Shown: positions 44,400 through 58,639, counted from the stretch's first letter. The stretch is DNA of 64,000 nucleotides from Schistocephalus solidus (GCA_017591395.1 WEDG01004982.1:124001-188000), one strand, 5' to 3'. The notes: generated by a model not told the origin, from the letters alone. Made by a program: numbers and translations.

Positions 44400-47300
44400 A
44401 GTGTTAAACCTCTTGAAGCACTGGTGTTTTAAGCTAAACTATTCACATTAATTCTAACGGACTCATATTTGCGTCTTGAGGAAGAAAACTAATTCTAGAT
44501 TTAAAGACTAGTCAAAGGCTACCTCTACAAATCACATATGCTAATGGGGCCTTCATATACTTCCTTGGTTTTTCTTTCAATAATTTGAATTTTCAAAACA
44601 AAAGCTTTTTGATGTTTTCGTTATTAGGTTGAATTGTCTAGGAAACCTTGTCACTAGCATCTGAATTAGCAATATGTACGTATTTTCTGTTTTCTGTCTG
44701 AGATATTTAGAGAAAGGTCGTCGAAACTACAATGAAAAACTGTTTTGTGGTAGGCCCTGAGTCCTTTAAGTACAGTAAATTCTCTATCTCATGAAATATC
44801 GACTGAAATTCTGAAATTCGTTTTTGACTTGAACAAATAATTTATATAGGTACGTTACATCAACTACCTTGCGGACTAATCACAAACTCTTTCAGCAACA
44901 GTGAGATGCTAAGTTTCTCTCTGACTGCCTGTAAAACTAGCTTCTGAAGTATTTTGTATTTTTCTCATGTATCTTCACTGTCCCTTTAAATTCAAATATA
45001 ATATTTAGATCATGTGTAAGAAAGTATTCTTTCTTATGCTCGTTTGGTAGACAAATGCTTTGTGTTTGAATTTGTTTGCTTGAGGAAAATGTATCCATCG
45101 GTTTAAAAACAGTTTCTAATTATATGACTTTTTAAGACCGTAAAATGTGCATTCATAATACATAGTATCTGTCTGATTATTAATTTTACCTTTTATGTAT
45201 ACACCATGATCCAAATCTATTGCAAAATGTTATGATAAAATTTTTTGTGTGAGCATTTCCTCATAGAGCAGAGAAAGGCATGATTTTCCTTACTAAAGAT
45301 GTCTACAGCACATGGTTTAAAAATCTTCAATGCAAGCGTATGGAGCGGTAGATTTCAAAATTATTCGGCAATTTAACAACCTTTTTAAACCCGAAACTTA
45401 CCCTTTCCTCAAGTGTAAAGTTTGAAGAAAACGCAATGTGCTACCAATTGAGTATTAGAAAGAATATTTTGTGCACTTTTTCTAAAAACTGTATGTGAAT
45501 TTATAAGGATAGTGAAATTCAGTGTGAAACATACATACTACATAAGTAGCAAATTTTGCGCAGTTTAATTTTTACAGGCGATCAGAAAGAAGCTAGTTCA
45601 TTAGCCTGCATTCTTCTGTGACTGAAATATCTTGGCTGCAAACTTATCAATACAACAATCCTACTTAAGAAATTGGTTTGAATCGAAAAAGTATTTCAGA
45701 ATTTCGGTTAACATTTCATGAGGTAGGGAAACAACTGGAAGTTAAGTCTGAGTCAACTTGCCTGAGAAGATAATTTAGTGTTACAACGTAGATAATCTCA
45801 ACCTACTCCCAATGTGGACAATGGCTTTAAACCCGGAAAATCAATGCAATACCTAATTGTACATGTGGTTAGTAATTGGGCCAAAACCACGCTGAGATAA
45901 TTTTTGTAAAATATCTCCTACTGTTACTACGAGACTGAAAAGATTCCTGATATGGAATTCCTTTTATCTTGAGGTACTGGGAAAATAATTGAGCCATTCT
46001 GCAGAGACAACTTTATATTAAAATCATCTGATGATTTCAAGAGAAATTTTAAAGATGGAGAAAATACTGTTGTTGAGCAGAAGATAAGGATTGATTAAAA
46101 TCCCACAATTCCTCTTAGCTATTCCATAAAAATTACTATTCTTTTAGTTTATTATCCTTAAAGTTTAATCATTTTTTCCAACCTGAAGTACAGTTAGCAG
46201 AATTCCTAATACGTTTCGCGCTGTCTTGAGCGTTAATGCAGAAGATTCCTATCAAGTCCTAAGACTTATCGAATGTCCTTTCACAGAATATATGTGGTAT
46301 TCCAAATATAATAATATAAATATATTTTGGATCATGAATATGCGTGTCCTAATTTATTATGGTATGCTGCAAACAGACTGGCTGAGATGCCCAGTAGCAA
46401 ATGAGTTAACATACCGACAGCAGGAGTAAGATCGACCGTATTTTTTTAATTTGCTATATTTTACCTGCATTTCATTTCTTTCACTCTAGTTACAACCAAA
46501 TTTTCCTTTTTCCATAAGATTCTATATGGAAAGGGAATATTTGTTTTGTTTTATATTAAATTTTAATCGTATTTTCTTTATGATGAGAAGTTGTCATCAC
46601 TCAATATGTCAAGGCTTTATATAATCAGGTTGTTCAAAATTCTAAGTCGTTAACAGAGCTTGACATTAATGAATGGCAATTTTCAATTCGGAAAGAAGCC
46701 TGGTTATTCGGCTGGGGCTTTTAACAAAAGGTTTAGTATGCAAATGGTCGAGCTAGTTAAATCTGTTGCTCAATAATGACTGACGGTGATTAATAAGTAG
46801 AAGCAAACAGATATGTAGCTAGGTTAAAATTAGATCATACTTTAAAAAATCATTTTTGCTTTCATATCGAAAGCTGCCAAATAAACGTTTTTTGTCGTGT
46901 GAGCTTTTCTGCAGCTGATCATTCGTTGCATGTCAGCAAACCTTTTTATGTCCCAATAAAAGTTCACTACGTTATCTCCAGGAGACTGAGGATATTCAGC
47001 AAATGTTTTTGTAAATATATTTTCAACTATTGAAGGAACTTGATTTTAATAAAAAGAGGGAACAAAATGCCTATAACCTACACTGTAATCGATTTAGCTC
47101 AAACAACGTTTCTTCCATGTGTCTTTAATATTTTCGGTCCAGTTCAAGGTACACCTAGAGCACTGCTAAAGTTCTAATTTTAGCGACCGCATAAATCTGT
47201 CTTCGAATTGAAGGTGTTCTTGGCCTGTTAAATACTTGGTCATTAAATATTTACATATTATTCTGATCTGAAACGTAACTACCTTGGGCTACTTGGCATA

Positions 47301-50300
47301 GAATTCAACTCAGACAACTTTCGTAAAATTCTTAGTCAACCTATTGGATGTTTTCTTTCTAGGAGCCGTCACAACGCCTTTGAGTCTCACCTAGGAAAAA
47401 ACTCCATCACTTTAGTTCTTTTTTCTTTGATAAATAACTCAAATTTCCGCTTTTATATTGTTCGATGCATACCTCACCTTTTTTTTATTTATCTAAAAAC
47501 CTATTGATTTACAATGAAAATCAACAGAATTTAGTAGAAATAGGAGTTATGCTTAGCCCATAGTAGAATAAAATCTTCCGCAGAAAAATTCAAGAAAATT
47601 TCATTTTCGAATTTATCCTATTTAAATTTTATATTTGGAAAACCTTTCCTTATCTTATATCAGTAATCGTGGTTATATCAGCACAAAATAGCCGTTTCGC
47701 CTTTTACTAAAGCTACGAATACCCGAAAATTCTATTTCCAAAATTAAAGTTCCCTTTTTGACCGCTATAGCATTTTTGTGTCGTAAGCTCCGTTTCTGCT
47801 CATCCCATTAAGAAAGCCTGGAGGCATACCACAACGTTTCTGCTAACCCTCAGAAAGAAAACATGTGAGATGTTCACTCACACGCATTTTAGTTCCTTTT
47901 CATAAAGTGCGACACATCAACCACCTCCTTGAAGGATGAAATATTCTGCCAACATTAAAAGAAGTTATAGTTTTGGCCAAAATTCCCAATAAATAACGCA
48001 AAGGAGGTTTATGCGCACATGCATCTACACAATTATGTTTTACGCTTGCCTGCAATCGCATAGCTAACAAGTGTGTATATAGTAAGTTTCTATTTGGCAC
48101 ATTTTATTAAACACTACATGGTAAATCCTTTAAACGTTACGTTCCACATCCATATATTTGCCTAAAGAAATCCAAAACAATATTCCTTTTCACAAAGCAT
48201 TCGAAAATCGGCACCCCGATCTCCATAATTTTATAAAAGCGAAATTTACCTAAACTCTTCTGGAAGAATCCGATAAAGATCTTCCACATAATAAAATAAC
48301 GCGGTTCTTACCTGCAGTTCGATCCGCAAAACTGAATTAAACTAGACCTTGTTAGGCTATATACCTGTCCTATCTATCCGCAAACCAAAGAGCTGCTACA
48401 ATCTACTAAAGGTTTCGGGGTTTAAGAGACGTTTTTTTATAGCCCGAAACAGGACATTCGTATCATGGCAAAAACCGTTCTAATATTTTAGCTCTAGCAG
48501 GCGTGGCCCCACAACCTAGTTCCGTTTCTCCATTTCATTATAAGTTTACTAAAGCAGGCTTTAAAGCATTTACAAGGAGTCTGATAGAAGAACTGAAGCC
48601 AGACAGCTCGAAGAGACTGACATTCACCACTAGTTAGCGCGGTTTGGACGGTTTTTCACTAGTCAACTGATAGTAAGAAATAAAAAGTGCAGCTGCCATT
48701 ACTATTGTTAATAAATGTGGCATTATCAGTAGTAAATATGTCTATCCCAGACCGCGGGACGCCCATACATGAACCTAGTACGTAATTATTTCAGACAGAG
48801 AGATAAGTGGCCGTATTCTATCCTGCTGTCAGGCCGGATAGGTAAGCGCCAACCCCTCTGTTTTATGGCGGCTCACTTGACAGTCAGCAAGACATGCGGT
48901 CCCAAGTCAATCGATGAGGGTGAAACTTAGTGATCAGCTATGCCTGGGCTACGTTAAGGCTGAATGTCTTCCGAGAGTAAGTTCTAGACAAATCATTCAG
49001 ACCATCGAATTTTAAATAATGCTCTTTGACTACTGAATGACGTCATTGTTTGACCCCTTATGTACGATCTTGACTCAAGTTCGCGATATGCACTGAACGT
49101 CGATATTGCTTCCCAATATTTAGTTAGATCAAAAAGCACTAGTCTGAAGGATATAATAACATATCATGTGAAAAATGTTCGATTATTCCGTGGACACATT
49201 CATATTTTCGAATAACATGTTTGATTTAACTGCCAGTTCTAGTTTAGCATTCGGATTCCCAAGTTCTTTTGTTGCCGTGTAAACTAATGTCAGCGCATCT
49301 TAAATCGCATTTACCTAACGGCATAAGCGTATGCATTAAACAATTTGGAGGAATATTTATACGCAAAATAAACTCTCTGTCGAAGTCAATCCATGTGTGG
49401 AGTTGAATGCTAACTTCATTTCTGTTTAGTTTTATGGAAACAAATTGGCATCCATTTCTTAAGTTTGTCAGCTAGGTTCATTTTACTGTTGAATGATACA
49501 TTGCAGGCCTTGTTTTCTGAAACAATGTTGAAGGCAATGGTAAATAGCAAATCAAGCCATCACTCATAACGGTTGTTACGACAGTGAATGCATTCTTTTA
49601 AATTTAGTTAAAATATAACTCCAAGTCATCAATAAGAAAACAATGATCAAACGGATTCCATTTTGCTTTTCAAATAAAGATTTGATTTTAGCTGAAGGTT
49701 TCATTCAAAACAAAAAGAAAGATCGATTTAAGCTCTGTCTAGGAAAATGTTCACAGTTGATAATCACTGAAAATCCAGTTGCAAGACCTCATCGGATTTC
49801 ATCATACAATATCGCTGATACCACGTTCAGATTGGGATCCAAGATTTCGATCTGCTCCAACCATGGTCGAAATATATTCACCTTATTTAGTGCTCAAAGA
49901 ATTTTAATTGATAATTGGGAAAATCTTCATTCGATTCAACCATTGTGGTAACAGGCATCTGGTATCCGAAAATATATTCTACCTACTAGGCTAAAAGCTA
50001 GTCAGCCACCCCTCGTAATAAATCTCTGGTGAAGTTGCATTTTTTTCTGAATGTGCGGAATAAAGAAGCCTACTATTTTCTCGGCTTTAATGTACACCTT
50101 CCTACCTGTTTTTGGGTTAAATTTCATAAGCACTAGTTCGAGTCCAGGGGTGACAAATAAAAATGCAAGCAATTACAAAATTAAAACCAATGCTAAATAT
50201 GCTAAAAGTTTAGTTATGACAACTAATCTTCATAAGTAAACGAACATACTTTTGGTGACTTAGACATGACGGTGATTAGGTTAGACAGCTTTTACCAACT

Positions 50301-51735
50301 ACACACCCTTTTTAACTTTCCTTACTAATCTTAGTGCCCTTGTGACTGTCTTTCATCCGAAGCCACCGTGAATATTCACCTGATATTAATAGTCAATTTA
50401 AGACTTCTGGTCTACGCAAATGGATGCTCCATTAACTTATTTTTATCTGAACTCCAAAAGCTGAAAACCGTATTAGTTAATAATATCTTATTAGAACCTC
50501 GCAAAATCTGTCTCCAAAAATATCTCGGGTATTTAATACAAGTTTGAAAGGATTTTATAGTTATTTTCTTTTAACATAAAATTCACTTGTGCCTATTGAG
50601 ACATTTTATATCACTAAACAAACCCTTAGGTTAATATTTTCATGAGTCCGTCCTGCCCACTTTGATCCTCGCAAAAAAAATTAAATACGCTCCTCTCATT
50701 TTCGGATCTTCAGGAAAAATTAACAGTGTCTTTTTGAATAGCATGTATGCCCGAAATTATATTTGGTTTAAATTGAAAGTGGATGTTTTATTAGACTTTC
50801 ATTACCGGAAAAATATTGGAATTTCACTCTTAAAAAGTAAATTAACAGTGTTGAAATTTATATAATAAAGCATTCGTCAAAATAATGAATATGGTTTTTC
50901 GATGGAAAGGATTGATTAGATTTCCGTCACATCAGAGGGCCCATTTTTCTATATACTTTATGTCAATCATTTACAATAGCCAGATTGTAAAAAGTGACCA
51001 CTTTTTCTGTATGCATTTAAGATCGAGTTTTCATGTCCTCAGAAATTCACATATTTATAACAAAGTTTGCAAAATAAAGCTCTCATTTGGTATAAAATTT
51101 CGCCAACTTCACCTTTTATGATTGAAGAATAGTACCTTTTGGCTTCAGAAAATCTCTTGTGTTCCCTCATAATTTTGAACTTGACATGCCGTCAAAGAGG
51201 GATTATATATTCCACTATTTGAAAAAGACACTACCTAACGCTCATTACATTATGTAAGAGATATCGTTTGTGTTGCATATTTCGTAAGAATCATTACAAA
51301 ATGTAGGGGTACAGTACTATTTGAGTGGACATTTCAGGGTACCACTTAATAATCAAAAAGATATCTTTTCGCTGAGATCAAAGTGCGAAGAAGACGCAAT
51401 TTGCTATCAGATGAATATAAGACAGGATTTTCTGTGTTCGCTCTTTATGAAATGTTTTTTTTGAATTCCCGGGTGTGGTAGTTATAGGCAGACAGCATAA
51501 ACACATTCAGGAAACAGCATTCTGATGTGCGTTAAAGGTCTCCGAATTACGTCTTATGATAATCAATCTTAAAATCCCACCTTTGTGCGTCCCTCCAGCC
51601 GAAAACCCCAGTTAAGAATTTCTTTTAAAATTTAAGGGGGTGCATCATTTACGGTATAGTATGGCTTTTCAATTATGTAATTTGAAGTTCAAGGCAACCC
51701 TACTTACTTAATATCAGAAAGTTTTACTGACAGTG
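44400..51735. other. Long gene-free AT-rich stretch
   Basis: More than 7 kb without a coding signal. Frames at 46226-46429, 49643-49951 and 50051-50239 begin with or contain ATG but show no domain, signal peptide or codon pattern to support them. A GC-richer block at 48750-48970 may be a repeat fragment. A weak palindrome (TTTTCCTTTTTCCATA / TATATGGAAAGGGAAT) lies near 46500-46545. It could be intergenic or a large intron. Confidence 0.4.
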
Positions 51736-51739
51736 CTAG

Positions 51740-52051
51740 TTAAATCATTCTTGCCTTCAAAATAGATTTTATTCTTGATAAGGCAACTTGTGGTCTGTAG
51801 AAATTCAAGATAGTCACTTTATTGAGGGAAGTAGGTTTTCGCCCTCGAGCTCCTTTTTTGCCCTTGAGCGCCTTTTGCTGCAAGAATTCATCGAGATTAA
51901 AATGCGCCATTTGTACTTCTGAACATTCAAAGAAAAAGCAATTAAATTTTTTAAGTCTACGAAAACCTCTGGAGTCCACAAATCTGTCTAATTTATAAGC
52001 AGTAATGAGGTTATTTGTCAAAATAATAAGCAGACCGATATAGATGTGCAT
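51740..52051 (-). CDS. Candidate small secreted basic peptide precursor
   Basis: The ATG at 52049-52051 opens 103 codons ending TAA at 51740. Residues 1-18 (MHIYIGLLIILTNNLITA) look like a signal peptide. The rest is short and basic, with possible dibasic cleavage sites (RR, KK, and a GKKGARGRK cluster around residue 70) and a C-terminal LSRIKSILKARMI helix; two cysteines lie near residues 38 and 43. Just upstream on the same strand a pyrimidine tract (TTTTCTTTCTTTTG) is followed by AAAGTAG, resembling a cis or trans splice acceptor next to the ATG. This arrangement is what one expects of a peptide-hormone precursor or secreted effector, but I recognise no family. Chance remains possible. Confidence 0.35.
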   Translation of the reverse strand: MHIYIGLLIILTNNLITAYKLDRFVDSRGFRRLKKFNCFFFECSEVQMAHFNLDEFLQQKALKGKKGARGRKPTSLNKVTILNFYRPQVALSRIKSILKARMI

Positions 52052-52529
52052 ATCCTACTTTACAAAAGAAAGAAAATTAAGTAAGGAACGAGAAGCAATC
52101 GAGTTTTTGTCGTTTCTTGCAGATGTGGCTAATTTAAGCTTGACTGTAGACAAATAATAGCAAACTGAAATTGAACTTATAGAAAGAGCTGATGTAAATA
52201 TTGCTACATTATTTTCTATATTAAGCTAAATGGTTTGCACAGCTCAAGGCACTGTTAAATCTTGACGTAATTCAGCGACCAATTGAATGCAAGAATTTTC
52301 GATGTGAGAAGATTTAAAAACACCATAAGCATCCTGATAGTTGTAGACCCGATAGTCATTATTAAGCAACAACGGACAGGGCATATTGTTCAAATTGACT
52401 ATCCTTGCATGAAATGAAATTTCAGACAGAGAAAAAGTTTGATATATTAAGTCACTATTTTAAGACTGGTTAATGCGAAAGATATTATACTTTAATTTTA
52501 GGCAGGAGAATTTCTAAACCTGTTAACTC

Positions 52530-52670
52530 TAACTTTTGGCCAACATGTCACAGGTTCGCTCCCTGGGCGTTGGAGCCTTGCTTTGGGTATAACTGGCTAA
52601 TTTAATCTAACATGCCAGTAATTGCCATTCCAGTCTTCATGTTCATTGTCGGTTAAGTTAGTCTGCCAGA
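52530..52670 (+). repeat. SINE copy, diverged
   Basis: B-box-like CAGGTTCGCTCCCTGG, then TATAACTGGCTAATTTAAT, CATGCCAGTAATTGCCATTC, CAGTCTTCATGTTCATTGTC. It has the same order as the SINE at 10969-11125, but more diverged. Confidence 0.55.
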
Positions 52671-52679
52671 TTTTAACGT

Positions 52680-53700
52680 ATTTTTTCACATTCTTACATT
52701 TAAAGATATACCAACTCTCGTTTAATCATTTGCTTTGTGGCAGAAGTTCCTCATAGGAATTCCAATGTTCCGGCTGCAAGGTGCAAAGCGTTTGAATCTT
52801 ACTATGTGCACTTATAAAGTACTTTTAAAAAATCAATTTTTCGTCCTTTCATTTGGTTAGACCTCCTTCAAGAAGGAGCAGATGCCAGCAAAAGTGTGGG
52901 CTCTTTGTGTGCTATCTCCACTTTATTTAAATCAGTAGCAATTTATACGGCTTAAAGATGTCATAGATGATAGAAATTTTGACAGCCGTAATGACCGAAA
53001 ATGTATACCAGAATGAAAAAACGACGATTTAAATTTACCCATTCTTTTTCTTAAGTGTTTAATGTCATTTCTGTCCTCACCTTATGTTTGTTCCAAGAGA
53101 GGAGAACTGATGATGTAAGTTAATTAATGCTTACATCAATTTCAATAGTATGTTATGAAAACGCTCAATTTTTTCGTTTATATCATATTTTACTTTAGCC
53201 TTATTGGACATTTATATAAACATCACTATTTTAGTTGGTCAAACTGCTTACGAATAGGACATTTTAATATGAGAAAGAGCATATAAATTGCAAAAGGTAA
53301 GACGTATTTTCCGTAGGGCCTCTTGATGATTTCCAGGCCTTCTGACACTGCCGTTTTTTCTGGCCTATATTTGGGGTGGTGGAGTTCACTAAATTTGATT
53401 GGTAATCAGCCGGTCTGTTATGTTGTATCGTCATCTCTTGAGACAGAAAATGTTTCTTTTGAATCAACCAGTCGACTCGAGCTCGAAAACGAGAATTTCC
53501 TTTTTATTGAATCGATTGTATTTTCTGTGAAATCAGCCTACTGGTATGGAATGAATTTAGACTTTAAAGTCATCCAGGCGGATCTTCAAAGCCATGCAGT
53601 TAAATACATTTGAGCGAGCACATTTGATGAGGAAAAATGAGTAGACAAACATTTTTACGGCAGTCTCAGAACAGTTGCTCGAGCACGGTGTACGCATTAT
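52680..53700. other. Gene-free stretch
   Basis: AT-rich. A 96-codon plus-strand frame at 53323-53613 has no ATG-supported start context, domain or splice signal that I trust. Confidence 0.35.
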
Positions 53701-53711
53701 CCCAAAATTTA

Positions 53712-53966
53712 TTGGATCGGGCAATTGACAATTCTACTGTCAAATTTGATGAGATCCACTGTTTGTTCTTGAGTAAGTTGACGACCTAAGCGTCATTTAG
53801 TTTATATTGGCAGTGAAATTTTCCCGCATTTACCATATGCACTCCTTCTCCCCCATCTGTTGCTGGTGTCATAATCAGGTTAAGAAGACCGGAGAGGGGA
53901 GAGGGCGCAGATGACTGGCACGGCCGGAGCCGCCCCTAGGCGTGCCACCACCCCTGGCTCAGATCC
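53712..53966 (+). repeat. REP-A dispersed repeat, copy 3
   Basis: The start is diverged (GACAATTCTACTGTCAAATT, GATGAGATCCACTG) and the 3' part well conserved: AAGAAGACCGGAGAGGGGAG, GGCGCAGATGACTGGCACGG, CCGCCCCTAGGCGTGCCACC. It lacks the long tail of copies 1 and 5. Confidence 0.7.
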
Positions 53967-53969
53967 CAT

Positions 53970-54545
53970 GGAGTGGGAGGGCCTTAATGGCCACAGTAAG
54001 AAGGAGCCATTGCAGCCTGGTTCTCAAACCACTAGTCAGACACTCCACAAAACCACCCTGAGCTGACTTTGTAGTCTATGTTACCCCGTCAGTGTGCAGC
54101 CATCCAAGCCGCAGCTTTTAGTCCACCGTGATAGCTCCAAGTGCTTCAAATTGTGTAAATTGAGAAAAAAAACCCAGAAACGTCAGCCTCACTCTGCATG
54201 TTTGTTCCACAGCCCCATCCGTTGTTCGAGCCGGTCAATAGTCTGCTGCAGAAAACGGGTGCAGTGGCTGACATAGCTGGTGCTTTCGTCTGTGCGTGTT
54301 ACCTAAGTGACCGGATCCCTCAAACGCAAATTCTAGGATTTCACTCCAAAGAAGCTGAGTGGTTCCGATCTCACGTGTTTTAGAGTGCCATGGTGGCCAC
54401 GTTACGAAGGAGCCATTACAGCCTTACTCGAAGTCCATATGTCGGCCACTCTACATACTAAAATTTGGGCTGACCGCGAGGTCTGAGTTCAATCGTCAGT
54501 GTAGCAGCCTTTCAAGCCACGGATTTTAATGCACTATTATAGCCT
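53970..54545 (+). repeat. Diverged direct repeats 412 bp apart
   Basis: 53970-54135 and 54382-54545 share GAAGGAGCCATT(G/A)CAGCCT, GGCCAC, CAGTGT(G/A)(C/G)AGCC and a CAAGCC(G/A)C word in the same order. The second unit has a B-box-like GAGTTCAATCGTC. They may be two copies of an old SINE-like unit following REP-A copy 3. Confidence 0.45.
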
Positions 54546-54549
54546 TGGG

Positions 54550-57500
54550 CGTGGCTTCCAGATGTAACACAGGACCCACATGTAGAAGCAACCGGGAAAA
54601 CCCTTTCCACTTACGTGAGAGATGAGCATGTCATGCCCACGTTGTGTGATGCTGGACGTGATCATATGTGATAATGGGGCTGGTGAAGAGAAATACAGTG
54701 GTGTAGTATGACCGGAGCAATTCTTCCGCAGGTTTTCATAGTGGTGTATGTTCCCTTATAGGCCCGTGTGGTGAGTGAATGTGTGCCAGCAGTGCCGGCA
54801 GTGCAGAGAGCTGCGGCATGTGTATGTCAGTGCGTAGCGGTCACCACGATGGATCAGCTGGTGGCTGAACAGGTCCAGTCCAAATTCACGACGTTTTTTG
54901 GCACGTTGCTTGTGGTCTGTCAACTTAAATTTCCGCTATCAGTCAATCGGAGAAGCCTACCGTAGAAAGCGCATGGATAAAAATTTGCACGCCATGTTTA
55001 GTTCAAACGAACAAATACAGTATAATCTAAAGGGTGAAATAACACTTTTAGCCCAGTAAGACTGACAAAGCACTGCTGAAGTGCACCAGTTGATGGTGAT
55101 TTGCTAAGGACCATTTGGTTTTCCGGGGAAATTGCTCGTCCAAATTTATTCACTGGGTTCAAGGGTGATTTCTGTTTAAATTTCCTAGAATTGAACTAAC
55201 AGAGCTATTTTAATTCCACGGAAAAAAAGCCTGAACCAGGTAAAGTCAATCAATAGTTTCAAGAAATCAAATTCTAGAAATGCATAGGTAGAAGCGTCCA
55301 GGTTAACCCGAGCTGTTTTTCGACTCGGCAAATTTCTTCTGTATTAATTACATCCCAATCATGAAAATAACAAAAACTGATCGCATTGGCAGAACAATTT
55401 TCATAATTTGTCAAATTTAACTCAAAAGTGGGCGAAATTAACTACCTAACTTTAAGTCTTTCCATGTGATAATTTATCTGAGCCCATTATTTTCTGAGTA
55501 AAAATTGTCAACGTGCATAGGTCCTCCAATTTTTCAACTAATAAGTGTATGGCTCACGTAGAACTAATGCAATCCAGCATGCATTATCGAAAGTTCTTAC
55601 CTTTAAGATCAACCGTAGTTCAGGTCCGACTTCATTACCAGTTTTCGTTGAGGGACCGGTCAAAGAAGACATGCTAATGATTCGTCACTGTTTCTTTAGT
55701 TTCGTTGTTGTTTTGGGGAACGATCTCCCTCAGTACTAATTTAGAACCTAATTCTTTTTTTTCATCTGTCTGAACACTGGTTGGACAATTTCTATTCTAC
55801 TATTTATTTACAAATGCAAATACAAATTTCTAGAATTTTAGGCAGAAACTTCATAATATAGGGCTGTGAATAATTTGCTTGAACATTACAAGTTTCCAAA
55901 TGCTGTAACTTCGAGTAGTAAAGAAGCGCGAGTGAATAACTGCACGCACATGAAGCACATATAACTTCATTAGTCGCTACCTTCCCTGAAGCGTTTCCAC
56001 TTGCTAGATTGTTTAAGTGACTTTCTCAGTGAGATCACCAATCTCTTTTAATGCTTTACTTTCAATAGGCCACCATATTCTACTGAAAGTGAAAATGGTT
56101 TAGTTAACCATAGGCAATATCTCGTCGACAAATGCAGGGCTTACGCCTACTTTAAATAAATGTTAAATAGTCTCTATGCGTACTTTGATGCTTTGAAACT
56201 TCCCCTGCCCTAAGAGATTTACCGGTTATCGATAAAAATACGAATGCATGTACTAAATTCTCTTTATCAAGCCATATGAAAAATATATTTGTCTGCCGGA
56301 GAAATTACCTTGCGTAGAATAAATAAAGATTCCTAACAAAAACATTTATTGCAGAAGGCTGGGAGTGCTTGACCTACAAATCATGTCAAATAATGGATGT
56401 AGGGCAACAATATCGATGTGCTACAACTGTATGTGGACTATAAGCAGTAACAGCAAACGTCTACATCGGCATTCCAATCTGTTTAATTAAAAGATGAAGA
56501 GGATAGCGCTCCGACCGTGACACAATGAAAACTACATTTCACCTGATTCCTTCATCAAGGAACATGAAAATTTGCCGTCTTCTAAGTATGGACCCACATG
56601 CTTTGCTTACTAGACTCGCAAAATTTTCAACATGACGTTATCCTTAGAGAATCGAGGTCGGTAAACAGACTCAAACTTTGGTAATGCCTGGCGTTTATTT
56701 GTCCGACTTTACATTAAAGATTTATTTTAATCGTAAAATCAACCATATTTGTCGTACTGAAGACTCGAAGTTAAATTAGAATGCGTATATTCCACTCTGC
56801 ATTCAGGTTAGATTGGTGAAAGTCACTTTCCTAAAACTCTATCCTCAGTTATTTGACAGCGTTTTAGCGGCAGCGTCTCCATAACTACCAGAAACTGTAT
56901 GTTTTTGTTTCATCTAACATATATTATTTTTGCAGATTACGCTCTGGGCTATCAAAATTGCGGAGTTAATGTTGACAAAATCATCCTTTAGGTACGGAAA
57001 GCTGCAGCTTACCTAATTGATTTTGCCAGACGTTATGCAATCCAAGTGCTGGTTGACTTTGATAAGACTGTTCCTTTGAGTATTCTAAACCTGCCTAATC
57101 ATTTTGGCCTTGCAAATATCTAGAATTTATTGAGCTGCGTCGTTTATCTATAAACGCTTATTCTGGATTCTGAACTTGACTTCGTGACTTTTTCTCTGAA
57201 AATAATGGTCTGCTGTATTTATTTTCGTTCAGGAATGAATTTCTCGATTTTCATTAACTAACCGAACGTGAGTACCTCCACAAGCACCTTTTTGATATTT
57301 ATTTTATCGCTCCTTCTCAATGGACACCTCCAAACTCACATATGTGATCAGTCGATAAAAACTCGATACGTTCACATGTATCAAAGTTACCCATACGCTA
57401 CGTCTCATGTGCACTGAGTAAAGGAAGTGGTTTTTAGCAAAACACTATGACTTCGATTTATTTGGCAATAAAGGAGATTACACTCCAATTGCCTTTGGCT

Positions 57501-58420
57501 CTTTTTAAAAAAATATTCAACACATTTTGTTATTTATGTTAGAAGTACTGATGCAAATGACTCAATTTCTCATTTGCGCTTTTCATTTGCGTGAACAAGA
57601 CTAATGCAAGTTGACCCAGAATTAATTGCAAACGAACTAAACTGTAATTGTGACAATAGCTCACATCTTCAAGTCAAGTCCCGTGTACTGTATGCTAAAT
57701 TTTTCATCGATTCTATCCATTTTTTAACGGCTCACTCTTACCGTCTCTGTTTCGCATTAAAATTAAAAGTACATGCTTGGCATTGGCAGCCGAGCAGTTG
57801 CAATTATGGATCAATAAGACGCTTCAAAGGCGGTTGCATCGCATTACCAACGAGAACCGCTAAATTTGAAGCAGTCCCTTTTGTCTTTCATGTGAATATC
57901 AGGCGCATATGTTTGATGCCTGAATAAATAAGCTGGCAGTCACGATGCTATAAGCGATTGTACTTACGTTAGAGTAAAAGGCCTGTTAATGCGTTCTTGT
58001 TACTTCGTTCTAGACGAATAATCTAGAACGGTGTTTTATCTGCGAATACGTCCGCATTGGGATTTCAATGACTAAAATATTATTAAATTAATCAAACGTT
58101 AACCAAAAACTTGTTTTATTGTTATATCCTTTCCCAGTGCTATTCAAAGTAATTTAATCGTACAGACTGCACAAAATCTGGAGTACACAATCCATTATAT
58201 TAGGACTAATACAACTTTGCTTAAGTTATACCTAGGTTATTATTTCCGAAGGCTAGCTGTCAAGCATAGGTTTAATTTCGATAAATTCTCGCCAGGTCAG
58301 TGCATTTATTTCGGTTTGTGGTTGAGTAAAATATCCTAGTGTTTATAGAAACCGATAAAACTTCGTATTAGCACGCAAGTGGACTGTGAGAATAGGTTGG
58401 AGTTATAAGTTACAGGGAGT
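54550..58420. other. Gene-free stretch
   Basis: Mostly AT-rich. A 107-codon plus-strand frame at 57604-57927 begins with ATG and has one NSS sequon, but no domain. A 64-codon frame at 55545-55739 is likewise unsupported. 54590-54960 is GC-richer and may be repeat-derived. Confidence 0.35.
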
Positions 58421-58424
58421 TCAT

Positions 58425-58625
58425 AGGCAGTGGGAATGATATATAGTCATGCAAGAAGAGGAAGAGATTGGCAGACAGGCTGAAAACTGCAAGCACTTTA
58501 TTAACTTTTGACTACAGTAAACGCGAAGTTCGTACGAGATTCTTCTTTGCACGAAAAGCTGGCTTGTGAAATTGGATGACAGGCGCTTTTATGTTGCTAG
58601 CATACGCCAATCCAGTTCATTATTT
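58425..58625 (-). repeat. Fragment of the Penelope family seen at 38 kb
   Basis: GAAGTTCGTACGAGATTCTT, CTTTGCACGAAAAGCTGGCT and GATGACAGGCGCTTTTATG align with 38498-38585 in the same orientation. No readable frame remains. Confidence 0.45.
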
Positions 58626-58639
58626 ATTTTTTGTACCTT

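Noticed and set aside
46028..46052. Another CTGATGA...GAAA hit
   Set aside because: No stem II or flanking stems; chance match.
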